From Borreliella americana (GTDB taxonomy: Bacteria > Spirochaetota > Spirochaetia > Borreliales > Borreliaceae): 64,000 nt of DNA. The position numbers and the translations under genes are program-made. Shown in pieces: positions 10,153-19,781 of the stretch (its first letter is position 1; every line of letters begins with the position of its first letter). Location of the stretch: contig NZ_JAJNFB010000004.1 of assembly GCF_021043605.1 (NCBI RefSeq), positions 1 through 64,000 on the forward strand, given 5' to 3'. The notes beneath the pieces were generated by a model. The model was not told where the DNA came from. It did not search any database and saw only the letters and a list, made by a program, of their open reading frames with translations.

Positions 10153-11830
10153 AAATCTTTTTTTAGATAAAATAGGAAAAAATTTTACAAATTTAGAGAT
10201 TTCAGAATTACTTGAACCATTTAAGGCAGAATTTGATGGGTTTGATGAAAATTCAGGAAAAATTAAAATAGAATTTAATGATACAAATAGGCCAGATTTG
10301 TGGTCTTATTTAGGACTTGCTCGTCAGATAAAAACGTATTTTTTTGGAGAAATGCCTTATTATGATTTTTTTTCAAAAAAGGGAGATTTTAAAAGGTTTT
10401 ACGGTGAAATTTTAGTGGATGGCAAAATGTCTCAAATCAGACCGTTTATTTTTGGATTTTTAGCAAAAGGATTAATTATTGATGATAGAATGCTTGAAAC
10501 ATTAATTCAATTTCAAGAAAAACTTTGTCAAAATTATGGACAAAAGAGAAGAAGAATTGCAATGGGGATGTATAATTCCAATTTTATTAAATTTCCAATA
10601 AGTTATGTTGCTGCATCTCCTAATCATAAGTTTGTTCCTTTGGGAATGGATTGTGAGCTTTCTCTTTTGGAAATAAATGAAAAACATCCCAAAGGATTGG
10701 AATATTCACATATTATTAAAAATTTTGATAAGTATCCGTTATTATTAGATGATAATGATAACGTAGTCTCTTATCCTCCAATAATTAATTCTAACAATAT
10801 TGGATCTTTAAAAGTTGGCGATACTGATTTGTTTGTTGAGGTTACAGGTATTGATTTTGAAGCAACTTTGTTGGCGTTATCTATAGCAGCCTGTGATTTT
10901 TATGATATGGGTTTTGAAATTTTGCCCGTAAAAACTGTGTTTAGAGAGCCTTTTGGTTTAGATTTTAAAGAATTAGTATGTCCTTATTATTTTCAAGAAG
11001 AAGTGGAGTTTAATGTTAAAAATATTAATAGACTGTTGGGAAGCAATTTAACATTAGAGCGTATTTGCCTTAATTTAAAAAAAATGGGAGTAAATGTTTA
11101 TTCTAGAGATTTAAAAAACTATATTATTCCACCTTTCTATAGAAACGACTTTCTTCATGAGGTTGATGTAATTGAAGATGTAATGATAGGTGAAGGTCTT
11201 TCAAGTTTTAATCCAGAACTTCCCAAGGCTTTTGCAGTGGGAAGGCTTAGTCCTTTAGAAGAGTTTTTAAGAAATGTTAGAAATTTAATGGTGGGTATGG
11301 GATTTCAAGAGATGATTTATAATTATATGGGCTCTAAGAAAGATTTTATTGACAGAATGAATATTGATGATCAAAATTTTTTAAAAGTATCTAATCCAAT
11401 GACAGAGAATTATGAATATATTAGGGCGTCAATAATTCCTAATTTATTAAAATCAGAAAGCGTTAGTTCTAATTTTCCTTATCCACATAAAATTTTTGAA
11501 GTTGGCAAGGTGGCTTTAAAGAATCCAAACATTATTGAAGGAACAAGTACTTTTACTAATTTAGCTTTTTTAATGTCTGGCAAAGAAATTTCTTTTAATG
11601 AAATTAATTCAATTGTTGCAACGCTTTTTTATTATTTAAATATTGAGATTGATTTAATAGAATCAAAAACCACTTTTTATATTAATGGTAGGGGAGCGGA
11701 TATTTTAATTGAGGGCTTTAATATAGGGAGTTTTGGCGAAATTTCACCATATGTTTTAAATAATTTTGGTATTTTTATTCCGTGCTCTGTTTTTGAGATT
11801 AATATAACCAAACTTATGAGTCGATCTTAA
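10130..11830 (+). CDS. pheT: Phenylalanyl-tRNA synthetase beta subunit, archaeal/eukaryal type
   Basis: A 566-residue partner of PheS. At the N terminus is PKVEIYKNLFLDKIG, the usual opening of archaeal-type PheT, and the early IKIEFNDTNRPDLWSYLGLA is the characteristic N-D-x-N-R-P-D-L motif. B3/B4-like editing and B5-like domains follow, then the catalytic-like domain from about residue 385 (RNLMVGMGFQEMIYNYM). Bacterial PheT is about 800 residues and has an N-terminal tRNA-binding domain and a C-terminal anticodon domain, both absent here. The start lies inside the 3' end of pheS. No inactivating change is evident. Confidence 0.95.
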   Translation: MPKVEIYKNLFLDKIGKNFTNLEISELLEPFKAEFDGFDENSGKIKIEFNDTNRPDLWSYLGLARQIKTYFFGEMPYYDFFSKKGDFKRFYGEILVDGKMSQIRPFIFGFLAKGLIIDDRMLETLIQFQEKLCQNYGQKRRRIAMGMYNSNFIKFPISYVAASPNHKFVPLGMDCELSLLEINEKHPKGLEYSHIIKNFDKYPLLLDDNDNVVSYPPIINSNNIGSLKVGDTDLFVEVTGIDFEATLLALSIAACDFYDMGFEILPVKTVFREPFGLDFKELVCPYYFQEEVEFNVKNINRLLGSNLTLERICLNLKKMGVNVYSRDLKNYIIPPFYRNDFLHEVDVIEDVMIGEGLSSFNPELPKAFAVGRLSPLEEFLRNVRNLMVGMGFQEMIYNYMGSKKDFIDRMNIDDQNFLKVSNPMTENYEYIRASIIPNLLKSESVSSNFPYPHKIFEVGKVALKNPNIIEGTSTFTNLAFLMSGKEISFNEINSIVATLFYYLNIEIDLIESKTTFYINGRGADILIEGFNIGSFGEISPYVLNNFGIFIPCSVFEINITKLMSRS

Positions 11831-11900
11831 GCATTGAATATTAATTTTAGCAACGTTAAGATTAATATTCAAATTTTTAAGAGAGGCTTGAAGTTTAGAT

Positions 11901-12881
11901 ATGTTAGAATTTGAAACTATTGATATAAATCTAATCAAAAAGGAAAATCTATCTCAAAAAGAGGTAGATTTTATTGAAGATGTAATAATTGTAGGATCTG
12001 GCCCGGCTGGACTAACAGCTGGGATTTATTCTGTTATGAGTAATTATAAGGCTACTATTTTGGAAGGCCCTGAACCTGGGGGGCAACTTACTACAACCAC
12101 AGAAGTTTACAATTATCCTGGCTTTAAAAATGGAATAAGCGGTAGAGATTTGATGTTAAATATGAGGGAACAAGTAGTAAATCTTGGGGCTAAAACTTTT
12201 CCCGAAACCGTTTTTTCTATAAAAAGAAAGGGTAGTATTTTTTACCTTTATACAGAAAATTATATTTATAAAAGTAAAGCTGTTATTATCGCTGTGGGAT
12301 CAAAACCCAAAAAACTTGAAACTCTTAAAAATTCGGGTTTATTTTGGAATAAAGGTATTTCGGTTTGTGCTATTTGTGATGGACATCTTTTTAAAGGGAA
12401 AAGGGTTGCAGTAATTGGTGGAGGCAACACCGCCCTTTCAGAATCAATTTATTTAAGTAAATTAGCAGACAAGGTTTATCTTATCGTAAGAAAAGATAAT
12501 CTTAGAGCTATTGCTATGTTAAGAGATAGTGTTGCAAAGTTACCTAATATTGAAATTTTATACAATTCAGAAGCTATAGAAGTAGATGGTAAATCTTTTG
12601 TTTCTTCGGTTAAGATTTTAAATAAAAAAAATAATGTTGTTTATAAATTAGAAGTGAGTGCTGTATTTATGGCTGTTGGCTATAAGCCTAATACAGAATT
12701 TTTAAAGGGATTTTTGGATTTAGATGAAGAAGGATTTATCGTTACTAAAGATGTTGTTAAAACAAGTGTTGATGGTGTTTTTTCGTGTGGAGATGTTAGC
12801 AATAAGCTTTATGCTCAAGCCATTACCGCTGCTGCTGAGGGATTTATTGCATCTGTTGAGTTGGGAAATTTTTTAAAATAG
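11901..12881 (+). CDS. trxB: Thioredoxin reductase (NADPH)
   Basis: A 326-residue flavoprotein reducing thioredoxin with NADPH. The FAD Rossmann motif is VIIVGSGPAGLTAGIYS (about residues 28-44). The redox-active pair is in VCAICDGHLFKG (CAIC). The NADPH motif is VAVIGGGNTALSES, and the FAD C-terminal motif is GVFSCGDVSNKLYAQAITAA. These are in the usual order and spacing. The ATG at 11901 leaves an N-terminal extension of about 25 residues before the FAD strand, longer than in E. coli TrxB. A purine-rich stretch (gagagg) lies upstream. It is convergent with the methyltransferase gene, with 55 bases between and no clear hairpin terminator. Confidence 0.95.
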   Translation: MLEFETIDINLIKKENLSQKEVDFIEDVIIVGSGPAGLTAGIYSVMSNYKATILEGPEPGGQLTTTTEVYNYPGFKNGISGRDLMLNMREQVVNLGAKTFPETVFSIKRKGSIFYLYTENYIYKSKAVIIAVGSKPKKLETLKNSGLFWNKGISVCAICDGHLFKGKRVAVIGGGNTALSESIYLSKLADKVYLIVRKDNLRAIAMLRDSVAKLPNIEILYNSEAIEVDGKSFVSSVKILNKKNNVVYKLEVSAVFMAVGYKPNTEFLKGFLDLDEEGFIVTKDVVKTSVDGVFSCGDVSNKLYAQAITAAAEGFIASVELGNFLK

Positions 12882-12936
12882 TTTTTATTAAGATGTTTTT
12901 TGATTTTTAAATGAAGTTTTTATTTAATTTAATGCT

Positions 12937-13677
12937 TTAGAGTAGATTTAATTGCCTTTTGATTTCAAAGATTAAAATGCCTGTAGATACAGAAACATTA
13001 AGTGAGTCTATTTTTCCGCTAGTTGGTATCCTTATTAAAAAATCAGAATTTTCTTTTATTAGCTTATGTACACCTTTTCCTTCATTTCCTAAAATAAGTG
13101 CAATTTTTTTGTCGCTTATTTTGATTTTATTTATATCTTCTCCTTTAATATCGCTAGTGTATATCCAAAAGCCATAGTTTTTTAAAATATTTATTGTGTT
13201 GTTTATGTTTGTCACTTTTATTTTTTTTACATATTGGCTTGCACCAGAGCTAGTGCGCAAAACCGTTGAATTGTCTTTTGCGCTACGTTTTTGAGTAGTA
13301 ATTACAAGATCTATACTAAATTGTTCTGCTGTTCTAAGGATTGCTCCAAAGTTTTGGGGATCTTCTATTTCATCTAGAAGTAAAATGAAAGCATTTTCTT
13401 TTTTTTTAAATGTTTCTAGCAAGTTTTCAAAATCTTTAGTTTGAGTTTTTACATTTTTATTTTTTTCAAGTTTTAATTTTAATGCAAATCCTCTGTGGTC
13501 TTTGCTTTTAAGAATTTTGTCAAGTTCATTTGTACTTATTCTTGTTGTTTTTATATTTTGTATTTTAGCCAATTTTTCAATTTCTTTAGTTTTTGAACTT
13601 TTTTTTGATATATAAAGTTCAAATCCTTTATTATTTTTTATGCTTTCAATTATTGAATTGGCATGAGTTATGTACAT
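12937..13677 (-). CDS. TrmH/SpoU-family RNA 2'-O-methyltransferase (RlmB-like)
   Basis: A 246-residue SPOUT methyltransferase. The three family motifs are present: NFGAILRTAEQF with the catalytic Asn and Arg, then LILGNEGKGVHKL, then IPTSGKIDSLNVSVSTGI, which completes the trefoil-knot SAM site. An N-terminal substrate-binding region of about 80 residues precedes the catalytic domain, as in RlmB (methylation of a guanosine of 23S rRNA). The start codon follows the dnaJ stop by one base, so it is the last gene of the grpE-dnaK-dnaJ operon. The exact target nucleotide is not determined by the sequence. Confidence 0.85.
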   Translation of the reverse strand: MYITHANSIIESIKNNKGFELYISKKSSKTKEIEKLAKIQNIKTTRISTNELDKILKSKDHRGFALKLKLEKNKNVKTQTKDFENLLETFKKKENAFILLLDEIEDPQNFGAILRTAEQFSIDLVITTQKRSAKDNSTVLRTSSGASQYVKKIKVTNINNTINILKNYGFWIYTSDIKGEDINKIKISDKKIALILGNEGKGVHKLIKENSDFLIRIPTSGKIDSLNVSVSTGILIFEIKRQLNLL

Positions 13678-13678
13678 G

Positions 13679-14773
13679 TTATACTTTGAGTAAATCTATT
13701 TCATTATCATCTTTCAATTCTTTGCCCAAGTCTTCAAAAAGTTTAATAGCATTAGAATTTAAATTTTTAGGCGTTTTTATTTTGGTGATTAATATTAAAT
13801 TCCCAAACTTTTCGGTTTGAAGAATTGGCATTCCTGCGTTTTTAATTAGAATTTGTTCTTCATTGTTTATTCCTTTTGGAATTTGTATTTTAATCTCTTT
13901 TGAAGCGATTGTTTTTATTTTTACTTCTTTTCCAAGCGCTGCTTGAGTAAAGCTTATTGGAAGCATTGCATAGAGATCTTTACTGTTTCTTTTAAATATT
14001 TTATGAGATCTTATCAATATTTTTACATAAAGATCGCCATATTCTTGATTATCTGGATTAACATTTCCCTTGCCTTTCATTTTTATTTGTTGGTTATTAT
14101 CAATACCTGGGGGAATGTTTAATTGAATAGTTTCTTGCTTTGCAAGGCTTCCTTTTCCTTTGCAGGATTTGCAAGGGCTTGGTATTATTTTGCCCTCGCC
14201 GTAACATTTAGAACATGTTGTTGTAACTCTGAAAAATCCTCCGCCTTGTACCACTCTTCCGCTGCCGTTACACATGTTACATATCGAAGGGCTTGTGCCT
14301 TTTTCAGATTTTTTCCCGAGACAAGAATCACAAAGCATTTGTCTTGTTATGTTTATATTATTTTTGTAACCAAAGTATGCATTTTCAAGAGATATTTCTA
14401 TGTTATATCCTAAGTCTTCACCTTTTGCATGTTTTCTATTTTTTTCTTGTCCTTTGTTTCCAGTGAAAAATGAATCAAAAATATCGCCAAAATCTTCAAA
14501 GATGTCTGAAAATCCACTAAATCCACCTGAAAATCCTTCAAATCCCCCTCCTTCAAAAGCGGAATGTCCAAATCTGTCGTATTTAGCTTTTTTATTATCA
14601 TCTATTAAAATTTCGTAAGCTTGAGTAGCTTCTTTAAAGATAGTGGCAGCCTCTTCATTTCCTTGATTTCTGTCTGGGTGATATTTAATTGCTATTTTTC
14701 TATAAGCTTTTTTTATCTCATCTTTTGAGGCTCCTTTTGAGAGCCCCAAAATTTCATAATAATCTTTTTTCAC
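13679..14773 (-). CDS. dnaJ: Chaperone DnaJ (Hsp40)
   Basis: A 364-residue co-chaperone that stimulates DnaK ATPase. The J domain occupies residues 1-70 with the HPD tripeptide in [10 protein letters not shown] Gly/Phe-rich linker follows ([13 protein letters not shown]). The zinc-binding domain comes next with four CxxC repeats (CDSC, CNMC, CSKC, CKSC); the first repeat is followed by LGKK rather than the usual xGxG. C-terminal peptide-binding and dimerisation domains follow. Translation starts with GTG, whose G is the last base of the dnaK TAG, giving the tightest possible coupling. Confidence 0.96.
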   Translation of the reverse strand: MKKDYYEILGLSKGASKDEIKKAYRKIAIKYHPDRNQGNEEAATIFKEATQAYEILIDDNKKAKYDRFGHSAFEGGGFEGFSGGFSGFSDIFEDFGDIFDSFFTGNKGQEKNRKHAKGEDLGYNIEISLENAYFGYKNNINITRQMLCDSCLGKKSEKGTSPSICNMCNGSGRVVQGGGFFRVTTTCSKCYGEGKIIPSPCKSCKGKGSLAKQETIQLNIPPGIDNNQQIKMKGKGNVNPDNQEYGDLYVKILIRSHKIFKRNSKDLYAMLPISFTQAALGKEVKIKTIASKEIKIQIPKGINNEEQILIKNAGMPILQTEKFGNLILITKIKTPKNLNSNAIKLFEDLGKELKDDNEIDLLKV

Positions 14774-16680
14774 TATTTTTTATCCTCGTCAACAACCTCA
14801 TAATCAGCCTCTTTACCCTCTCCGCTTGTATTGCTTTGTGGGCCATTTTCTTGTGGGCTGCTTGCATTTTGCTGTGAAGAATCTTTATACATCATCTCAG
14901 CTATTTTGTAAGAAGCTTTTTGAAGTTCTTCTGTTCTAGATTTTATAAGTGAAATGTCTTCTTTTTCAAGACTTTCTTTTAATTCTTTTATTTTACTTTC
15001 AATAGCTTCTTTGTCTTCGCTTGGAATTTTTTCAGAATATTCTTTTAATGATTTTTCTGTTTGATAAATTAAAGAATTAGCTGTATTTTTTGCCTCAATA
15101 TTTTCTTTTAATTTTTTATCTTCTTCCGCATGAGCTTCTGCATCTTTTATCATTCGATCTATTTCTGATTCAGAGAGCCCTGATGATGATTCAATTCTAA
15201 TTTTTTGTTCTTTGCCTGTTCCCATATCTTTTGCAGACACGTGAACTATTCCATTAGCATCAATATCAAAGCTAACTTCAATTTGAGGGACTCCTCTTGG
15301 TGCTGCTGGTATTCCATCAAGTATAAAATTACCAAGTATTCTATTTTGTGCTGCCATTTCACGTTCACCTTGAAGGACTTTAATATCAACAGAGGTTTGA
15401 TTGTCAGCGGCTGTTGAGAATACTTGACTTTTTTTTGTAGGAATTGTGGTGTTTCGTTCAATAAGTTTGGTCATAACACCCCCCAGCGTTTCTATTCCTA
15501 GTGAGAGTGGAGTAACGTCAAGGAGTACCATGTCTTTAGTTTCTCCTGTTAAAATGCCACCTTGAATAGCAGCTCCAATTGCTACAGCTTCATCTGGATT
15601 TACTCCTTTGTTAGGATCTTGTCCAAATATATCTTTTACAATTTTTTGAATAGCAGGAATTCTTGTTGATCCACCTACAAGTATTACTTCATTGATATCA
15701 GAAGCTTTAAGTCCTGCATCTTTAATAGCTTTAAGGCAGGGTTCTTTTGTTTTTTGAACCAAATGGTCTACCATTTGTTCGAATTTTGCTCTTGTTAGAG
15801 TATATTGTAAGTGTTTTGGACCATTTGCATCTGCTGTAATAAATGGAAGATTTATTGAAGCTTCTTGAGCGCCGGAAAGTTCTATTTTAGCTTTTTCAGC
15901 AGCCTCTTTGAGTCTTTGAAGAGCCATTTTGTCGTTTGACAAATCAATAGCGCTTTCTTTTTTGAATTCTGAAATTAAATGCTTTATTATCTCGTCGTCA
16001 AAATTGTCACCACCAAGATGTGTGTCTCCGTTGGTTGACTTTACTTCAAAAACACCATCTCCAAGTTCCAATATTGAAATATCAAATGTTCCTCCACCAA
16101 GATCGTAAACAGCAACGATCTCTTCATGTTTTTTTTCAATTCCATAAGCAAGAGCAGCAGCAGTTGGCTCGTTAACAATCCTTTTTACTTCAAGACCCGC
16201 TATTTTTCCAGCATCTTTTGTGGCTTGTCTTTGAGCATCATTAAAGTAAGCAGGAACTGTGATAACAGCCTCTGTAACTTTTTCACCTAAATAAGCTTCT
16301 GCTGTTTCTTTCATTTTTGTAAGAGTTGCTGCTGAGATCTCAGGCGGTGACATTTGCTTTTTTATATTAGAAATGTTTACTCGCGCATCACCATTTAGTC
16401 CTTTTTCTATTTTATAAGGAACCATTTTTATTTCGCTTGCAACCTCTTCAAACCTTCTTCCCATAAATCTTTTAATAGAATAAATTGTGTTTTCAGGGTT
16501 TGTAACCATTTGGTTTTTTGCAACTTGCCCCACAAGTCTTTCGCCTTTATTTGTGTAAGCAACAATAGATGGAGTAGTTCTTCCCCCTTCTGAATTTTGT
16601 ATTACAACTGGTTTTCCATGCTCCATTATAGCTACGCATGAGTTTGTTGTTCCTAGGTCAATACCTATTATTTTGCCCAT
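14773..16680 (-). CDS. dnaK: Chaperone DnaK (Hsp70)
   Basis: A 635-residue Hsp70. The N-terminal ATPase domain starts with [20 protein letters not shown] and contains the phosphate-2 loop [16 protein letters not shown]. The substrate-binding domain begins near residue 390 ([19 protein letters not shown]), and the helical lid ends in the charged tail EVVDEDKK. All hallmark motifs are intact and the length is normal. A strong Shine-Dalgarno (aaaggagg) precedes the ATG. It lies between grpE (22 bases upstream) and dnaJ (1-base overlap) in a classical heat-shock operon. Confidence 0.98.
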   Translation of the reverse strand: MGKIIGIDLGTTNSCVAIMEHGKPVVIQNSEGGRTTPSIVAYTNKGERLVGQVAKNQMVTNPENTIYSIKRFMGRRFEEVASEIKMVPYKIEKGLNGDARVNISNIKKQMSPPEISAATLTKMKETAEAYLGEKVTEAVITVPAYFNDAQRQATKDAGKIAGLEVKRIVNEPTAAALAYGIEKKHEEIVAVYDLGGGTFDISILELGDGVFEVKSTNGDTHLGGDNFDDEIIKHLISEFKKESAIDLSNDKMALQRLKEAAEKAKIELSGAQEASINLPFITADANGPKHLQYTLTRAKFEQMVDHLVQKTKEPCLKAIKDAGLKASDINEVILVGGSTRIPAIQKIVKDIFGQDPNKGVNPDEAVAIGAAIQGGILTGETKDMVLLDVTPLSLGIETLGGVMTKLIERNTTIPTKKSQVFSTAADNQTSVDIKVLQGEREMAAQNRILGNFILDGIPAAPRGVPQIEVSFDIDANGIVHVSAKDMGTGKEQKIRIESSSGLSESEIDRMIKDAEAHAEEDKKLKENIEAKNTANSLIYQTEKSLKEYSEKIPSEDKEAIESKIKELKESLEKEDISLIKSRTEELQKASYKIAEMMYKDSSQQNASSPQENGPQSNTSGEGKEADYEVVDEDKK

Positions 16681-16702
16681 ATTATAAACCTCCTTTTTCT
16701 AA

Positions 16703-17266
16703 TTAATTTTTGCTTTGAGCAACTTTAACTTTTGCTGTTCTTAATATTCTGGCGTTGTAGCAATATCCTTTTTGGTATACTTCTACTATTTCTGGATTTT
16801 TAAGACCTTCTTTTTCTTCAATGCTTATTGCTTCATGACGACTTGGATCAAAGTTTTCGCCATTTTCTCCAAATTTTTTTAAATTATATTTTTTATCAAA
16901 GATTGATAGTATTTCATTTTCAATCATACTGATTCCTGTTAATAAGTTATCAAAATCTTTAGATTTTTTTGAAGAGTTAATAGCTCGTTCTAAGTTATCA
17001 AGAAAATTAACGACATCTTTCATTATGGTTTCATTTGCAAATTTAACAAAATTGTCTTTTTCTTTTTCTAATCTTTTTCTGAAGTTTTCAAATTCTGCTT
17101 GTTTTCTTAAATACAAATCTTTAAGATTGGAGATTTCATTTTCAAGCTCAGTAATTTTTTTATCAGAATTTACTAAATTTAAGTTTTCTTTTTTTTGAGA
17201 TTTTGTATTTTTATTATCTTGTTTGTTGTTTTTCTCAGATTCGCTTTTAGTTTCTTTTTTTTCCAT
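16703..17266 (-). CDS. grpE: Nucleotide exchange factor GrpE
   Basis: A 187-residue DnaK nucleotide-exchange factor. A Lys/Glu-rich disordered N terminus (about 1-35) leads into a long helix ([20 protein letters not shown]), then the family signature with NFRKRLEKE. The C-terminal beta domain carries [13 protein letters not shown] and ends in [12 protein letters not shown], the expected GrpE finish. It is the first gene of the operon with dnaK, dnaJ and the rRNA methyltransferase. A good Shine-Dalgarno (aaaggagg) lies just upstream of the ATG, and a sigma-70-like promoter lies further upstream. Confidence 0.95.
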   Translation of the reverse strand: MEKKETKSESEKNNKQDNKNTKSQKKENLNLVNSDKKITELENEISNLKDLYLRKQAEFENFRKRLEKEKDNFVKFANETIMKDVVNFLDNLERAINSSKKSKDFDNLLTGISMIENEILSIFDKKYNLKKFGENGENFDPSRHEAISIEEKEGLKNPEIVEVYQKGYCYNARILRTAKVKVAQSKN

Positions 17267-17286
17267 TTTTCCTCCTTTGATAAAGC

Positions 17287-17315
17287 ATTTTATCTTTAAA
17301 AAAAATATTTTACAA
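17287..17315 (-). promoter_or_regulatory. Candidate sigma-70 promoter of grpE-dnaK-dnaJ
   Basis: On the minus strand TTGTAA (17310-17315) and TAAAAT (17287-17292) are separated by exactly 17 bases. This predicts a start of transcription about 7 bases further on, followed by an aaaggagga ribosome site before the grpE ATG. No CIRCE inverted repeat (TTAGCACTC-N9-GAGTGCTAA), the HrcA operator common upstream of such operons, is visible. Confidence 0.6.
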
Positions 17316-17601
17316 ATTTTTTTCTTTATTAAAATTTAATAAAATTGATTCATTTTGATCATTTGCAAGATGTATATTTTTCTCAAGCTTTTATTAATAG
17401 TGTTGTATTGATACATATTGTTATTTGATAAAATGTTCGTGTGTATTTTTTTGTCAAAATAAAAAATTTTATTTTTTTATTAATAAGAATATTTTTTGTA
17501 TCAGTTTTTGTTTGTTTTTAGTGTGTTTATAGACACTCTTAATATTGGAGTATTGTTAAAATGTGGGCGAGTATTGGTTTTGCTAAGCTATTAATTTTTT
17601 G
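17316..17601. other. AT-rich intergenic spacer between divergent grpE and nadE
   Basis: About 290 bases between the two divergent promoters. It is strongly T-rich, with only short frames in all directions and no family match. A weak imperfect hairpin (AGTGT...ACACT, 17519-17536) and a TAAAAT near 17439 with no good -35 partner were seen. Nothing here can be called a gene with confidence. Confidence 0.4.
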
Positions 17602-17630
17602 TTGTAATTTAATCTATTATTGCTTATTAT
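17602..17630 (+). promoter_or_regulatory. nadE promoter predicting a leaderless mRNA
   Basis: TTGTAA (17602-17607), a 17-base spacer and TATTAT (17625-17630) are followed by only 6 bases before the nadE ATG at 17637. The expected initiation point is therefore the A of the ATG. There is no purine-rich Shine-Dalgarno in the preceding 20 bases (taatctattattgcttatta is pyrimidine/AT only), which fits a leaderless message. Confidence 0.5.
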
Positions 17631-17636
17631 TTATCT

Positions 17637-19175
17637 ATGAAAATAAGCATTGCTCAAACGAAATACAGAGCTTTAGATTTTGATAAATGTATTACTGATT
17701 TTAAAATTAATTATGATGAAGCTTTGCTAAGGGGATCAGACGTTTTAGTTTTTCCTTCTACGTTTTTAGGTAATACTAAGTATGGCAAGTTTTTTGAGCT
17801 TTTTCAATATTCTAAAAATATATGTAAGTTTATTGAATTTATGAAAGAACAAGTTGATGATAGCACTTTAATTGTTTTTGGTCATAGTGTTTATAAGGTT
17901 GACAAATTTGTAGATGTTATTTCTGTTATCAGTAATCATAAAGTTGTTCTAACTGTATCACAATACAATTTGCCTGGATTTTTTAGTTATAAGGACAATT
18001 TATTTGCTGTATTAAATTTTGAGGATGATTTGTTATTTAAAGAGCTAATTCCTAAATTTGGCGAGCATTTAAAGAAAGCTCAGTACTTAATAGTACCGTC
18101 TAAGTCTTATTTTACTAAGGAAAAGAATAATCTTAGGTTAAAATTCTTTGAAAGAGTTGCTATTGAGAATAACCTGAATGTTGTTTATTCGAATTTTTAT
18201 GGAGCTGAAGATTCTGCAGTTTATGATGGGTGCAGCTTTTTTATTAATAGTTTTGGCAAGATAAAACAAGCCAAAGGATTTGAATTTGATTTTGTATCTA
18301 ATGATACATTTCAAGATTTAAAATTTGATACATGTAATGAGCTTTTTGAAAAAATTATTTTAGCAATATCTCTTGTTTTAAGAGAATATGTTTCTTTTTC
18401 GAGATTTTCTAAAGTTCATTTGGGTATATCTGGGGGTATTGATTCTGCTCTTGTTGCGTGTCTTGCATGTTTTGCTTTGGGCGCTGAGAATGTTGTTGGG
18501 ATTTCTATGCCTAGTAAATTTTCATCAGCAGATTCTATTTCTGATGCTAAAGAACTTTCTAGCAAATTAGGTTTTAAATTGATTGAAATGCCAATAAAAG
18601 ATTTATTTGAGGTAAGCAGAAAATTTTTTGAAGGATATTTTGATGTTAAAGGTGTCACTGGTGAGAATTTACAAGCTCGGTTAAGGGGGCTTTTATTAAT
18701 GTCTTATAGTAATTCTCAAAATTCTTTGCTTTTAAATACTGGCAACAAAAGCGAGATTGCAGTTGGTTATTGTACCCTTTATGGGGATACTTGTGGAGGA
18801 CTTGCTTTGATCGGAGATCTTTTTAAGACAGAGGTTTATGATCTTGTAAAGTATATTAATGCAAAATTTGACCAATGTATTATTCCTGTTAATATTATTT
18901 TAAAGGAGCCCTCAGCTGAGTTAAGGTTTGATCAAAAAGATAGTGACTATCTTCCAAAATATGAAGTTCTTGATGTTATTTTAAATAAATATTTGATTGA
19001 CAATGAATCTGTAGATTCAATTTATCTTAATTTTGAAAAAAGTATAGTTGATAAAGTTTTAAATCTTTATTTTAAAAATGAATATAAAAGAAGGCAAGGG
19101 GCTCCCATAGTTAAAGTTTCTAGAAAAACCTTTGGTTTTGAGCTTTCAACTTCTATTTTAAATAATAGAATTTAA
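17637..19175 (+). CDS. nadE: NAD+ synthetase with degenerate nitrilase (glutaminase) domain
   Basis: A 512-residue protein of the glutamine-dependent NadE type: an N-terminal nitrilase-like domain (1-215) fused to the NAD synthetase domain (about 235-500). The synthetase P-loop is intact (HLGISGGIDSALVA, about 261-274), as are NTGNKSEIAVGYCTLYGD and the LKEPSAELRFDQKDSD region near 423-437, so amidation of nicotinate adenine dinucleotide should work. In the N-terminal domain the catalytic Glu-Lys-Cys triad appears lost: VFPE reads VFPS (Ser41), the Lys before LPN is Gln109, and the ICED motif reads NFED (Phe128). The enzyme is inferred to use free ammonia only. It stands alone with its own promoter. 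Confidence 0.92.
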   Translation: MKISIAQTKYRALDFDKCITDFKINYDEALLRGSDVLVFPSTFLGNTKYGKFFELFQYSKNICKFIEFMKEQVDDSTLIVFGHSVYKVDKFVDVISVISNHKVVLTVSQYNLPGFFSYKDNLFAVLNFEDDLLFKELIPKFGEHLKKAQYLIVPSKSYFTKEKNNLRLKFFERVAIENNLNVVYSNFYGAEDSAVYDGCSFFINSFGKIKQAKGFEFDFVSNDTFQDLKFDTCNELFEKIILAISLVLREYVSFSRFSKVHLGISGGIDSALVACLACFALGAENVVGISMPSKFSSADSISDAKELSSKLGFKLIEMPIKDLFEVSRKFFEGYFDVKGVTGENLQARLRGLLLMSYSNSQNSLLLNTGNKSEIAVGYCTLYGDTCGGLALIGDLFKTEVYDLVKYINAKFDQCIIPVNIILKEPSAELRFDQKDSDYLPKYEVLDVILNKYLIDNESVDSIYLNFEKSIVDKVLNLYFKNEYKRRQGAPIVKVSRKTFGFELSTSILNNRI

Positions 19176-19480
19176 AATTATGACTAAAGCCTAGGTTTTT
19201 AAATTCTTTTCTTTTTTTAAATTTTTATTAATAATGTTTTTTACTAGAAAAATTGGAAAATAGCTTTTTAAGTTCAAATTAAATTTTTATACTTTTAAAT
19301 TTATTTAATAAACATATATGACCATAGTATATTAATATATTATTAATTTTTATGTTGTGATAGCTTAAATAACTCAAGTCTTTTTTAAGCATTAAATTAT
19401 GTTAATAATTATTTATTGAATTTAGAATCGATGTGTGTATTACATTGTGGTATGGAATTTTAAATGTAAAAATTATAAAA
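19176..19480. other. Non-coding spacer after nadE
   Basis: About 300 bases of very AT-rich sequence with stops in every frame and no recognisable motif. It may be the outer part of the decayed region that continues to 20640. No strong hairpin terminator for nadE was found. Confidence 0.4.
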
Positions 19481-19613
19481 ATGAGATTTGTCCTAATGCT
19501 TTTACTTTCAGTTATTATTTTTTAATTTTAATGGGATTTTGGAACTTGAATCAAAGGACATTGTTTTAAATTGGGAACTGTGTTCCCTATCAGGAAAAGG
19601 AGTTTGTGTTTGA
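19481..19613 (+). pseudogene. Possible remnant of a small secreted protein gene
   Basis: An ATG at 19481 opens a signal-peptide-like stretch MRFVLMLLLSVIIF and then hits TAA. In a neighbouring frame the sequence continues as FNFNGILELESKDIVLNWEL and beyond, then ends in TGATAA. The two pieces read as one short secreted protein broken by a frameshift. Family unknown. It sits directly upstream of the inositol-monophosphatase pseudogene, so the whole stretch appears to be decaying. Confidence 0.3.
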
Positions 19614-19781
19614 TAAATTTTCTTACCTTTTTGCTATTTAATAGAATCTGTGAGATTGAAAATAAAAAAATAGAATCAATCTAAAAAAAGCAAAAAAATA
19701 TTTAATTTATCAAAGTAAAATGCTTTTGGAGATGATTTTTAAATTTTAGAATTTATTATTAATAAGAGAATCAAGATAAAA

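Noticed and set aside
14123-14618. Open frames antisense to dnaJ
   Set aside because: They have low-complexity, Cys/Phe/Pro-rich composition and lie opposite a fully conserved gene; they are reading-frame shadows.
17267-17636. Possible CIRCE operator or small gene upstream of grpE
   Set aside because: No 9-9-9 inverted repeat is present, and the short open frames show no ribosome site or recognisable sequence.
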